Source: Vescimonas coprocola (GTDB lineage Bacteria; Bacillota; Clostridia; Oscillospirales; Oscillospiraceae). Taken from it: a stretch of DNA of 64,000 nt. The position numbers and the translations under genes were made by a program. How positions within the stretch are numbered: position 1 is the first letter of the stretch; every line of letters begins with the position of its first letter. Where the stretch lies: the NCBI RefSeq assembly GCF_018408575.1, contig NZ_AP023418.1:2198415-2262414 (forward strand), read 5' to 3'. This document shows, piece by piece, positions 38,843-47,290 of this stretch. Under the pieces are notes generated by a model. That model did not search any database, was not told where the DNA came from, and worked only from the letters and a program-made list of their open reading frames with translations.

Positions 38843-39268
38843 ATGAAAAAGACTGCGGTAGTGTATTGGAGCAGCACCGGGAACACGGAGGCCATGGCTC
38901 AGGCGGTGCTGGAGGGCATGAAGGAGGCCGGTGCCGAGGCGGTGCTGCTGACTCCCGACGCCGTGGATGCCGGCGCTCTGGCCGGTATGGATGCCATCGC
39001 CTTCGGCTGCCCCGCTATGGGCTCCGAGGTGCTGGAGGAGTGCGAGTTCGAGCCCATGTTCTCCGGCTGCAAGAACCGTCTGGGCGGCAAGAGTGTGGGC
39101 CTGTTCGGCTCCTACGGCTGGGGTGACGGTCAGTGGATGCGTGACTGGGAGAAGGACTGTGACGACGCAGGCATCAATCTGGTGTGCGAGAGTGTCATCT
39201 GCTGCGAGACGCCGGACGACGCCGCACTGGAGGCCTGCCGGGCCATGGGCAAGGTTCTGGCGGAGTGA
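38843..39268 (+). CDS. Flavodoxin
   Basis: 141 residues. The FMN phosphate loop VVYWSSTGNTEAMAQ is at the N-terminus; loops GCPAMGSEVLEECEF and FGSYGWGDGQWMRDW are the isoalloxazine-flanking regions of short-chain flavodoxins. It carries low-potential electrons in place of ferredoxin, typically when iron is scarce. Third gene behind the DtxR-like palindrome, 34 nt after DUF3793, which agrees with an iron-sparing role. Confidence 0.95.
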   Translation: MKKTAVVYWSSTGNTEAMAQAVLEGMKEAGAEAVLLTPDAVDAGALAGMDAIAFGCPAMGSEVLEECEFEPMFSGCKNRLGGKSVGLFGSYGWGDGQWMRDWEKDCDDAGINLVCESVICCETPDDAALEACRAMGKVLAE

Positions 39269-39276
39269 TTTTCTCC

Positions 39277-39363
39277 ATGTCTCATCGGCTGAAAAACCGT
39301 CTGAGCACTCTGGCGCTGGCTCTGGGCCTGTGCCTGCTGGCGGCGGCGGTGAAGCTGCTGTGA
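39277..39363 (+). CDS. Possible 28-residue membrane peptide
   Basis: It begins 8 nt after the flavodoxin stop; the sequence is MSHRLKNRLSTLALAL, then GLCLLAAAVKLL. A basic N-terminus and one short hydrophobic helix with a single Cys suggest a tiny single-pass membrane peptide. GGAG lies 14 nt upstream, a suboptimal spacing. Its position at the operon end is suggestive but coding is unproven. Confidence 0.4.
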   Translation: MSHRLKNRLSTLALALGLCLLAAAVKLL

Positions 39364-39372
39364 CCCCTACTT

Positions 39373-39530
39373 CTCCTCAAACGTAAGTGATCCCTCTCCT
39401 CAACATAAGTGACCTTTTTCCTCAGCGTTTTCTCCGGGGCCATGCCGCAAGGCATGGCCCTCAGCATGTCGAAAAGGCTTTTTCGACATGCTGAAGTATT
39501 TTTCAGAGCTTCAAAAAGCTCTGAAAAATG
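39373..39530. repeat. Intergenic tandem motif and three stacked perfect hairpins
   Basis: Two copies of a TCCTCAA-x-x-TAAGTGA motif lie at 39373-39412. Three hairpins follow: 39438-39459 (GGCCATGCC, GCAA loop), 39461-39496 (TCAGCATGTCGAAAA arms) and 39501-39530 (TTTTTCAGAGCTT arms, CAAA loop). They could end the flavodoxin operon or be a repeat-element relic. The remaining sequence to 39650 has frames but no credible gene. Confidence 0.65.
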
Positions 39531-39654
39531 GGGATCATCCTCGTGTAGGACACCCTTCCGGGTTTCCCGCACACACCCTTCCGCCCCGTTGGCGAAAGTG
39601 TCCCCCTTGGGGGGGCGGGCATGGCCCCCTCTCTTTGCAAATTGCAAAACAGCT

Positions 39655-39701
39655 TGGTTTTTTCGGGCGTTCATGGTATAATGCCATACATCATACCATG
39701 A
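39655..39701 (+). promoter_or_regulatory. mnmE promoter overlapped by a 9-bp inverted repeat
   Basis: TTGGTT (39655-39660), 16-nt spacer and TATAAT (39677-39682). Arms TCATGGTAT (39671-39679) and ATACCATGA (39693-39701) flank and overlap the -10 box, like an operator. Confidence 0.55.
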
Positions 39702-39728
39702 AACATCCCCCCAAAAGGAGTGACTCCC

Positions 39729-41096
39729 ATGCCCGATACCATTGCCGCCATCGCCACACCGCAGCTGCCCTCCGCCATCGGCATCCTGCGTCTGTCCGGC
39801 CCGGACACCCGGCGTATCCTGGACGTCGTATTCTCCCCCGCCCACGGCGGCCCCATCAGCGGACAGGCCCCCCGGCGGATGGTACTGGGAGACCTACACG
39901 ACCGGCAGGGACGCATCATAGACAGCGCTTTGGCGGTGCTGTTCCCCGGCCCCCACAGCTACACCGGGGAGGACTGCGCCGAGATCCACTGCCACGGCTC
40001 TCCGGTGGTGCTGAACGAGGGACTGGACGCCCTGTTCGCCCAAGGCGCCCGGCAGGCCAGAGGCGGTGAGTTCACCCAGCGGGCCTTCCTCAACGGGCGG
40101 ATGGACCTCATTCAGGCAGAGGCCGTGGCGGACCTCATCGACGCCGAATCTCCCGCCGCCGCCCGCAACGCTGTGGGGCAGCTGGAGGGCCGTCTCAGCC
40201 GGGGCGTAGAGGAGATCTATGACGGGCTTATGGAGGTAGTATCCCGGTTCTATGCCGTGGTGGACTACCCCGACGAGGACATCGATCCCCTGACCCAAGG
40301 TCAGCTGTCCCAGACCCTCGCCCGCAGCGAGACGGCACTGGAGACGCTGCTGGCCACCTTCCGCCGGGGACAGCTGCTGCGGCAGGGCGTCCCGGCGGTG
40401 ATTTTAGGCAAGCCCAACGCCGGAAAGTCCTCTCTGCTCAACGCCCTGCTGGGCTATGACCGGGCCATCGTCACCGACGTGGCCGGCACCACGCGGGATA
40501 CCGTGGAGGAGAAGGTGCAGGTGGGCCATGTGCTGCTGCGTCTGTGCGACACCGCCGGCCTGCGGGACACCGGAGACGCCGTGGAGCGGCTGGGGGTGCA
40601 GCGCACCCGTGATGCCGCCCGACAGGCGGCGCTGGCCCTGCTGGTGCTGGACGGCTCCCGGCCCCTGACGGCGGAGGACGAGGACGCCATCGCCACCGCT
40701 GCCGCCGTTCCCCGGCAGCTGGTCATCGTCAACAAGACGGACCTCCCCGCCGGGGTGGAACCGGCGGCGCTGTCGCAGCGCTTCGGGCAGGTCTATCCCC
40801 TGTCCGCCGCCACAGGAGAGGGCGTGGACGCCCTGTGCCGGGCCGTGGAGGCCCTGTATCCCGCCGGGAGACAGGCCCAAGGGGAGCTTCTCACCAACGC
40901 CCGGCAGGCTGACGCCGTGGCCCGCAGTCTGGAGGCTGTCCGCTCCGCCCGCAGGGCGCTGGAGGACGGCATGACCCCCGACGTCGTTCTCACCGACGCC
41001 GAGGCGGCACTGGAGGCGCTGGGAGAGCTGAACGGTAAGCGCATCCGAGAAGATCTGGTGCAGACCATCTTCTCCCGCTTCTGCGTAGGAAAATAA
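39729..41096 (+). CDS. mnmE: tRNA uridine-5-carboxymethylaminomethyl GTPase MnmE
   Basis: 455 residues from the ATG at 39729 (AAAAGGAG upstream); the GTG at 39720 overlaps that site. With MnmG it modifies wobble uridine-34. The N-terminal folate-binding domain starts DTIAAIATPQLPSAIGILRL. The central helical domain holds the G domain: G1 GKPNAGKSS, G3 DTAGLRDT, G4 NKTD. The C-terminal FCVGK keeps the catalytic Cys. MnmG, jag and yidC, its usual neighbours near oriC, are not adjacent. Confidence 0.97.
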   Translation: MPDTIAAIATPQLPSAIGILRLSGPDTRRILDVVFSPAHGGPISGQAPRRMVLGDLHDRQGRIIDSALAVLFPGPHSYTGEDCAEIHCHGSPVVLNEGLDALFAQGARQARGGEFTQRAFLNGRMDLIQAEAVADLIDAESPAAARNAVGQLEGRLSRGVEEIYDGLMEVVSRFYAVVDYPDEDIDPLTQGQLSQTLARSETALETLLATFRRGQLLRQGVPAVILGKPNAGKSSLLNALLGYDRAIVTDVAGTTRDTVEEKVQVGHVLLRLCDTAGLRDTGDAVERLGVQRTRDAARQAALALLVLDGSRPLTAEDEDAIATAAAVPRQLVIVNKTDLPAGVEPAALSQRFGQVYPLSAATGEGVDALCRAVEALYPAGRQAQGELLTNARQADAVARSLEAVRSARRALEDGMTPDVVLTDAEAALEALGELNGKRIREDLVQTIFSRFCVGK

Positions 41097-41226
41097 TTTA
41101 TGAACAAGTTGTAAATTCTATTCCGACACTTTTTTCGTCTATCCTGATATGATATATTAGATTCATCCCATCATCCCATCCGGGGCGCTGCCCCGTTTCA
41201 TCAACCACCCAAAGGAGGAGCTACCC

Positions 41227-42099
41227 ATGCAGGATTACATCATCATGACCGACAGCTGCTGCGACCTCACCGACCAGATGGCCCGTGAGCTGGAGCTGGA
41301 GGTGCTGCCCCTGACCATGACCATGGACGGGGAGGAATACCCCAACACGCTGGACGGCCGCTACATTACCAATGAGGAGTTTTACAAGCGGCTGCGGGCT
41401 GGCAAGACCTCTACCACTGCCGCCGCCAACGTGGGCCAGTTCGAGGACGCCATGCGGACCGTGCTGGGCCGGGGACAGGATATTCTGTGCCTGTGCTTCT
41501 CGTCGGCGCTGTCCACCACCTATCAGTCCGCCGTGATCGCTGCGGAGAACGTGGCTCCGGACTTCCCGGAGCGCACCATCCGGGTCATCGACACCCTCAG
41601 CGCCTCCCGTGGGCAGGGACTGCTGGTGTATCTGGCGGCTCAGAAGAAGAAAGAGGGCTTGACCCTCAGCCAGCTGGGGGATTGGGTGGAGGACAACAAG
41701 CTCCACGTCTGCCACTGGTTCACCGTGGATGACCTGAACTTCCTGAAGCGTGGCGGCCGGGTCTCCGCCGCCACGGCGCTGGTGGGCACCATGCTCTCCA
41801 TCAAGCCGGTGATGCACACGGATAACGAGGGCCGCCTGACCATGGTGGGTAAGGCCCGTGGCCGCAAGGCCAGTCTCAAGGCCCTGCTGGACGCCATCGA
41901 GCGGCTGGCTATCGAGCCGGAGAAGCAGACCATGTTCATCTGCCACGCCGACTGCCAGGAGGAGGCCAAGCAGGTGGCGGCGGAGATCCAGCGCCGCTTC
42001 GGCACCACGGATATCCGCATCCACTACATCGGGCCGGTCATCGGCAGCCACACCGGCCCCAACACCATGGGCCTGTTCTTCGTGGGAACGGAGCGGTAA
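41227..42099 (+). CDS. DegV family fatty-acid-binding protein
   Basis: 290 residues. IIMTDSCCDLT is the N-terminal DegV motif and STTAAANVGQFEDAM the second. LSTTYQSAV and the fatty-acid pocket region TVDDLNFLKRGGRVS complete the fold. Such proteins (FakB) bind a fatty acid and present it to FakA for phosphorylation; fakA is at 26719. It lies 3 nt before prmA with an AAAGGAGGAG ribosome binding site. Confidence 0.94.
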   Translation: MQDYIIMTDSCCDLTDQMARELELEVLPLTMTMDGEEYPNTLDGRYITNEEFYKRLRAGKTSTTAAANVGQFEDAMRTVLGRGQDILCLCFSSALSTTYQSAVIAAENVAPDFPERTIRVIDTLSASRGQGLLVYLAAQKKKEGLTLSQLGDWVEDNKLHVCHWFTVDDLNFLKRGGRVSAATALVGTMLSIKPVMHTDNEGRLTMVGKARGRKASLKALLDAIERLAIEPEKQTMFICHADCQEEAKQVAAEIQRRFGTTDIRIHYIGPVIGSHTGPNTMGLFFVGTER

Positions 42100-42102
42100 G
42101 GC

Positions 42103-43056
42103 ATGAAGTGGCTGGAATTGAAACTAGACACCTCCCCGGCGGGTCTGGACCCGGTGTCGCAGCTGCTGGAGGAGCAGGGCATCACGGGGCTGGTCATTGA
42201 TGACGAGGGGGATTTCCGGGATTTTCTGGAGCACAATCACCAGTACTGGGATTATGTGGACGAGGAACTGATGCAGGAGAAGCAGGGCCTCTGCCGCATC
42301 ACCTTCTACCTCTCAGACGACCCGGAGGGCTATCACCGGCTGGCGCAGGTGCGGATGGCCTTGTCGCAGCTGAAGGCGGCGCACCCGGAGTACGCTCCCC
42401 TGCTGCTGACCATGAACAATCTGGAGGACGCCGACTGGGAGAACAACTGGAAGCAGTTTTATAAGCCCATGGAGATCGGGGAACGTCTCATTGTGGTGCC
42501 GGAGTGGGAGCAGGCCAATACACAGGGCCGCATCCCTCTGATCCTGAATCCGGGGCTCACCTTCGGCACCGGCAGCCATGCCACCACCCGGCTGTGCCTG
42601 ACGGCGCTGGAGGAAACCATCCACGGCGGTGAGCGGGTACTGGATCTGGGCTGCGGCAGCGGCATCCTCTCCATCGCCGCCCTGCGGCTGGGGGCGGAGC
42701 ACGCCTTCGCCTGCGACATCGACGAGAAGTGCGTGGAGGTGGCCTATGAAAACGCCGCCCTCAACGGCATCGACCGCTCCCGATACACCGTCCGGTGGGG
42801 CGATGTGCTGTCGGATCAGCAGCTGAAGGCGGAGATCGGCGGGGGCTATGACATGGTGGTGGCCAACATCGTGGCGGACGTCATCATCGGCCTGTCCGGT
42901 CAGGTGCGTCCCTTCCTGAAGGAGGGCGGCCTGTTCCTGTGCTCCGGCATCATCGACGACCGGGCAGAGGAGGTGGCCCAGCGCCTGCGGGAAGCGGGAT
43001 GGGACATCCTCCGCACCCGCCAGAGCGAGGGCTGGTTCTCCTATCTGTGCCGGTAA
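42103..43056 (+). CDS. prmA: Ribosomal protein L11 methyltransferase
   Basis: 317 residues. SAM-dependent trimethylation of L11. The N-terminal substrate-recognition domain (MKWLELKLDT...) is followed by PGLTFGTGSHATTRLCL, SAM motif I VLDLGCGSGILSIAA and post-I FACDID. The motif MVVANIVADVI is the NIxA-type catalytic segment. The start follows degV by 3 nt and a terminator follows. Confidence 0.96.
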   Translation: MKWLELKLDTSPAGLDPVSQLLEEQGITGLVIDDEGDFRDFLEHNHQYWDYVDEELMQEKQGLCRITFYLSDDPEGYHRLAQVRMALSQLKAAHPEYAPLLLTMNNLEDADWENNWKQFYKPMEIGERLIVVPEWEQANTQGRIPLILNPGLTFGTGSHATTRLCLTALEETIHGGERVLDLGCGSGILSIAALRLGAEHAFACDIDEKCVEVAYENAALNGIDRSRYTVRWGDVLSDQQLKAEIGGGYDMVVANIVADVIIGLSGQVRPFLKEGGLFLCSGIIDDRAEEVAQRLREAGWDILRTRQSEGWFSYLCR

Positions 43057-43102
43057 TGTGGGGTTCGGGCGAAACGACCGCACCCCCTATGCTTTCCATA
43101 AG

Positions 43103-43134
43103 AAAAGAGCCGCACCTGTGGGTGCGGCTCTTTT
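43103..43134. terminator. Bidirectional terminator between prmA and the VanW gene
   Basis: Perfect arms AAAAGAGCCGCACC and complement around a short loop, with A and T ends, between convergent genes. Confidence 0.92.
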
Positions 43135-43162
43135 GCTGCTTTTGAGGCAGTATGTATGGCTC

Positions 43163-44869
43163 TCAGGGCTTTGCCTTGCCGATGCGGATGATCTGATCCC
43201 GGCTCTCGTAGTTGCTGGTGGCCTCGAAGGTGCTGGAGAGGAGGCTCCCGTCCCCGGCATAGACATTGCGCCACGTCTGCACCACATAGCCGGTATAGGG
43301 GGTCTGGATCTCCTGCTTCTCCCCCGGCGCCAGCTCATCCGTCTCCTCATAGACGGTTTCCCACGGGATGACGTCCACCGTCTCGCTGACCATCTCCACA
43401 TAGCTGTCATCCACCTTGGTGCCTAAGATCTCCACCGTCACGTTGTTGTCGTTCCAATAGGTGACGATCTTGATGGGGTAGTCGGTGTTGTTGGCGAAGA
43501 TGAAATCCGGGAAGCCATCGTACACCGTGGCGTCGCACCCCCACTTGATGTAGCCGGGGGCGTACTGGTGGCAGTAACGCATGACGATCTCCAGATCAGC
43601 CTTCAGGGTGGCGTAGTACAGGGTCGAGGACACCTGACACACACCGCCGCCGTAGACATCCACCGTCTTGCCCCCCACGTAGCCGGGGGCGGCGTAGAAG
43701 CCGTAGTCCGCCGTGGTAGGGCCTATGGCGTCGTTATAGCTGAACTGGTCGCCGCAGTTGAGCACCGTGCCGGAGATGTTCTGGGCCGCCTTGCGGACGT
43801 TCTGGATGCGGCCCCATGCGCCGCTGACGTAGGTGGTGCAGCTGGCCAGCACGTCCCGGAACAGCACCTTCTCCAGCGCCGCCTTGCTGACCTTGGGCTG
43901 CTGGATCTGGGCGGGAACGGTGATTTCCTGTCCCGGCTGAGCCTGAGCCACCAGCTTTTGGGCGGCGGCGGCATCAAAGGTCACCTGCACCGTCCCCTCC
44001 TCCACCTGATCGGCGGCGGCGTTATAGGAGGCGTTTTTCGCCGTGGCGTAGGCCTCGGCAAAGGCGTCGAAGTCCACGGGCTTGGCCTCCACCACCTCAT
44101 AGGCGCAGGTCACCGGCTCCAACGTCCCGGCGGCCAGCGCCGCCCGCAGGGCATCGGTTAACCGCGGGAGGTCTATCTTGCGGCCGTTCTTTGGCACCGT
44201 CACCAAAAAACCGTCCTCTTTTCCCTGCTCCAGCCGACAGGCCCCGTCAACAGCCGCCATATCCAGCTGCTCTGCCAGCTCCGCCGCTTTTTCCTGCAAG
44301 GCGGCGTCATCCGCCGTCCACGGCGGGGTCAGGGACGTCTCCCGGAACCAGCTGCGGAGAAGGCTCCAGCCGTTTTCCAGAAAATGGCCGCTGTGTCCGG
44401 CGTCATAGGCCAGCTGGGCCGCCGTCTCCGGGGTCACGGAGACCCCCAGCTCCCACAGGGACACCTGTCCCGCCGTCTCACCGTCCACCGTCAGGGGCAG
44501 CTGAGCCGTCTGGCATACGGCCTGTCCCTCCTGCTGCCAGCGCTCCTGCGCCTGCGGGACGGTCAGGCCGCTCATATCCACGCCCATCACGTCGGTGCGG
44601 CCGAGGATGGTGCCGTGGCTGGCGGAGACGATGCACAAAACCAGATAGAATATGCCCAGCACCGCCACGATGCCGCCGCCGATGAGGGCCGCCAGCTTCC
44701 CAGCGGTTTTTTTGGCCGGGGACTCCGGCGATGCGTCCATCTCCTCCGGGATGGGGTCCGCCTCCGGGTTCGCTGCCGGGGTACTCTCCGGCTGCGGGAT
44801 GGTAGCCGTGGGGGCCTCCTGTGGGGTGGTCTCCGGCGTTTCCTGCTCCAAGGGCTTCTGTGCTTCCAT
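43163..44869 (-). CDS. VanW-family cell-wall protein
   Basis: 568 residues. A Pro/Glu-rich cytoplasmic N-terminus is followed by one membrane helix (LAALIGGGIVAVLGIFYLVLC) and an extracellular part. Two peptidoglycan-binding-4-like repeats occupy roughly residues 90-320. The VanW domain is at about 340-480 (GTVLNCGDQFSYNDAIGP, GGGVCQVSSTLYYATL). A G5-like end follows (ETVYEETDELAPGEKQEIQ). VanW proteins occur in Firmicute envelopes and some van clusters; no vancomycin-resistance genes are near. Function unproven. Confidence 0.9.
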   Translation of the reverse strand: MEAQKPLEQETPETTPQEAPTATIPQPESTPAANPEADPIPEEMDASPESPAKKTAGKLAALIGGGIVAVLGIFYLVLCIVSASHGTILGRTDVMGVDMSGLTVPQAQERWQQEGQAVCQTAQLPLTVDGETAGQVSLWELGVSVTPETAAQLAYDAGHSGHFLENGWSLLRSWFRETSLTPPWTADDAALQEKAAELAEQLDMAAVDGACRLEQGKEDGFLVTVPKNGRKIDLPRLTDALRAALAAGTLEPVTCAYEVVEAKPVDFDAFAEAYATAKNASYNAAADQVEEGTVQVTFDAAAAQKLVAQAQPGQEITVPAQIQQPKVSKAALEKVLFRDVLASCTTYVSGAWGRIQNVRKAAQNISGTVLNCGDQFSYNDAIGPTTADYGFYAAPGYVGGKTVDVYGGGVCQVSSTLYYATLKADLEIVMRYCHQYAPGYIKWGCDATVYDGFPDFIFANNTDYPIKIVTYWNDNNVTVEILGTKVDDSYVEMVSETVDVIPWETVYEETDELAPGEKQEIQTPYTGYVVQTWRNVYAGDGSLLSSTFEATSNYESRDQIIRIGKAKP

Positions 44870-44989
44870 ACAGCCCCTCCTTTACTATACAGTGCAGCGC
44901 ACACTGCGCTATCATGCAGTATACTACGGAAAGGGGCAAAATAGGTTACAATTTCATTACAGACGCCGTTTTTTATACACTTCGCCGCA

Positions 44990-45802
44990 TTATGTCCGCA
45001 CCCGCTTGGGAATACGGATGGTCAGAAGGATCTCCTCGTCGGTATCCTGACGGCCCCAGTCGGCGTTGACTCCCGCCTGACGCATCAGGTGCAGGCCCCG
45101 ATCCACGCTGTTGAGGAACAGCCGGACATCCTTGATGATGTAGGTGGTGCGGCCCTTGGGGGGCGTCACCTGCTGGCGGTGCAGCAGATCCTCTATGTAG
45201 GCCTCGGCGGCGGCCACATTCATCCTGCGCCGGCAGAATACCTGCGCCGCCGATAGCTGCTGCTCCTCCGTCCCCAGCCGCAGCAGCGCCCGTGCATGGC
45301 GCTCCGTCAAGCCGTTTTCCTGCAAAAACTGCCGCACGGAGTCCGGCAGCCGCAGCAGCCGCAGCTTGTTGGCCACCGCCGGCTGGGAGCGGCCCAGACG
45401 ACGGGCGGCCTCCTCCTGGCTGAGCCCGTAGCGGGCGATGAGCCGGGACAGGGCCTCCGCCTCCTCCCAGCAATCCAGATCCCGGCGCTGGAGGTTCTCC
45501 ATCAGCGCCAGCAGCGCCGAGTCCTCCTCCCCTACCTGCGCCACCAGACACGGCACCTCCCGCAGTCCCGCCATGGCGGCGGCCCGCAGGCGCCGTTCTC
45601 CGGCCACCAGCTCATAGCCTGTCCCCTGACGGCGCACCGTCAGGGGCTGGAGGATGCCGTAGCTGCGGATGCTTTCCGCCAGCTCCGACAGGGAATCCTC
45701 GTCGAAGCTGCGGCGGGGCTGCTGGGGATTGGAGCGGATCTGGTTCAGGGAAATATAGCGGACACGGCTGGAAAAAAATTCGCCTTTGCGGGGATGCATC
45801 AT
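44990..45802 (-). CDS. ParB/Spo0J-family DNA-binding protein, Noc-like
   Basis: 270 residues with GGAGGGAACC before the ATG. ParB N-terminal domain: IRSNPQQPRRSFDEDSL, then the CTP/DNA motif YELVAGERRLRAA and ALMENLQRRDLDCWEEAEAL. The helix-turn-helix is LSQEEAARRLGRSQPAVANK. Then a variable C-terminus. A second ParB with a ParA partner is at 58960, so this one, lacking a ParA partner, fits the nucleoid-occlusion paralogue Noc. A real Noc call would need its binding sites, which I did not find. Confidence 0.8.
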   Translation of the reverse strand: MMHPRKGEFFSSRVRYISLNQIRSNPQQPRRSFDEDSLSELAESIRSYGILQPLTVRRQGTGYELVAGERRLRAAAMAGLREVPCLVAQVGEEDSALLALMENLQRRDLDCWEEAEALSRLIARYGLSQEEAARRLGRSQPAVANKLRLLRLPDSVRQFLQENGLTERHARALLRLGTEEQQLSAAQVFCRRRMNVAAAEAYIEDLLHRQQVTPPKGRTTYIIKDVRLFLNSVDRGLHLMRQAGVNADWGRQDTDEEILLTIRIPKRVRT

Positions 45803-46282
45803 GGCGGTTCCCTCCTTTTGCCCTCTATTTTAGCCGGGGAGGGATGAAAAATCCCCCGCAACGTGTCGGGAAATCAACTTTTTCACTTAGATGAGATTTT
45901 TCGGCAGCAGATCGCTGTGAAGGCTTGTTTTTTCTCCGGTGGGTGACTTTTTCCGGTAGCTTTTTTTGTCTCCGGCGGCATACTTTTTGTCAACAGCGGC
46001 AAAAAGTATGCAAAACCGCCGCCGGTGGCGGATGCAGCAAGGCGGTTTCGAGGAAGCGTCCCGGTTTTCACGCTGCGCAAACGGCTGGAAACCGGCTGAC
46101 ACGACGGTAAATCTTTCTTTCGCTATGGAAAGGAAGGCACCCGCCGTAGGCATAAAAAGCTGCTGGGAACCGTGCGCCGGAAAAATGAAAAACATCCCTC
46201 ACCTTAGCCAAAGGGCAGGCATCATGTGATGCCTGCCCTTTGCAGTCTGTCCTATTCTGATGCACGACGGCAGATCCAAAGC
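45803..46282. other. Intergenic region with hairpins, no gene
   Basis: A 12-bp perfect hairpin GCATACTTTTTG/CAAAAAGTATGC spans 45978-46011. A 15-bp hairpin AAAGGGCAGGCATCA/TGATGCCTGCCCTTT at 46210-46241 lies 42 nt past the minus-strand dnaI stop and is its likely terminator. Short frames between them look like GC-rich intergenic repeats, not proteins. Confidence 0.6.
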
Positions 46283-47278
46283 TTATCCCCGTTCACGCTT
46301 CAGGCGGCGGATATCCGTCCCCACAAAGGGCAGCAGCTGGTACTCCCCCTCCAGACGGGACAGCAGCGGCGCTCCATAGCGGCGGCCCAGCTCCTCCGGG
46401 TCCAGATTGGTGCTGATGACGGTGCTTTTCCCCGCCAGCAGACGGCCATTGATGAGCTGATAGAGTGCGCTCTGAACGAAGCTGGTGGTCATCTCCGTTC
46501 CCAGATCGTCCAGAATCAGCAGATCGCAGTTCATGCACCGCTCCACGTCCTCCCCGGCGGTATCACCGTCGTCGTCCCGGCGGAACTTGGCGCTTTCAAA
46601 CTGGCTGAACACATGGCCCGCCGTATCGTATACCACAGAGAAGCCATCCTCGCTGACCACCCGTGCGATGCAGGCCGAGAGGAAGGTCTTCCCCAGCCCC
46701 GGCGCACCGAACAGCAGCAGATTCTCCCGCCCCGGACGGAAGCGGGCAGCAAAGTCCCGGCACAGGTTCAGGTTCCGCTGGGCGTTTTCCCGTGGGGAGC
46801 GGGGCAGGCTGCCACGATCCGGGGAATACCAGTCCAGCTCGAAGGTATCAAAGCTCTGGCTGCCGATGTCCAGCATCCGGCTCAGCTCCCGGATCTGCTC
46901 CTGTGCATAGTATTTTTTCAGGCAGCTGCACAGGCCGTCGCCCCGGTAGCCGGTATCGCCGCACAGGGGGCAGCGGGGCTTTTCCGACAGATAATCCTCC
47001 GGATAGCCCAGCTGGGCCAGCAGCTCCGCCCGGCGCCTTTGCAGGGAGAGGTTCTTATCCCGGATCACCCGGATGGCGGGCAGAGGGTCCGTGCCACGCC
47101 GCAGGGCGGAGGCGATGATCTCGCCCATGGTGCCCCGGATCTCCCGCTGGATGCCCTCCAGCTCCGGACACTGCTGATAGACCTGCTGCTGCCGCTGGCG
47201 CTGCTGCTCCTGACGGCGCTGCTTGTCCTCGTCAAAGCGCAGGGTGGCCTGACGCAGCACCTTTCCATCGTATGCCAT
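46283..47278 (-). CDS. dnaI: DnaI/DnaC-type replicative helicase loader
   Basis: 331 residues. The N-terminal helical part is Gln/Arg-rich, followed by a zinc-binding motif (CPLCGDTGYRGDGLCSC). The C-terminal AAA+ domain has Walker A LFGAPGLGKTFLS, Walker B LLILDDLGTE and sensor STNLDPEEL. It loads DnaB helicase at replication restart or oriC. It lies 12 nt after the DnaD gene, the usual primosome pairing. AAGGAGGGA ribosome binding site. Confidence 0.93.
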   Translation of the reverse strand: MAYDGKVLRQATLRFDEDKQRRQEQQRQRQQQVYQQCPELEGIQREIRGTMGEIIASALRRGTDPLPAIRVIRDKNLSLQRRRAELLAQLGYPEDYLSEKPRCPLCGDTGYRGDGLCSCLKKYYAQEQIRELSRMLDIGSQSFDTFELDWYSPDRGSLPRSPRENAQRNLNLCRDFAARFRPGRENLLLFGAPGLGKTFLSACIARVVSEDGFSVVYDTAGHVFSQFESAKFRRDDDGDTAGEDVERCMNCDLLILDDLGTEMTTSFVQSALYQLINGRLLAGKSTVISTNLDPEELGRRYGAPLLSRLEGEYQLLPFVGTDIRRLKRERG

Positions 47279-47290
47279 GGAGTTCCCTCC

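Noticed and set aside
39488-40069. 193-codon frame upstream of mnmE
   Set aside because: Begins inside hairpins, overlaps mnmE in another frame and has no domain.
43163-44869. Vancomycin-resistance gene
   Set aside because: VanW-domain proteins are common envelope proteins; no vanH, vanA/B or vanX nearby.
45887-46229. Short frames between the Noc-like gene and dnaI
   Set aside because: Overlapping frames on both strands across hairpins; no start signals; probably an intergenic repeat.
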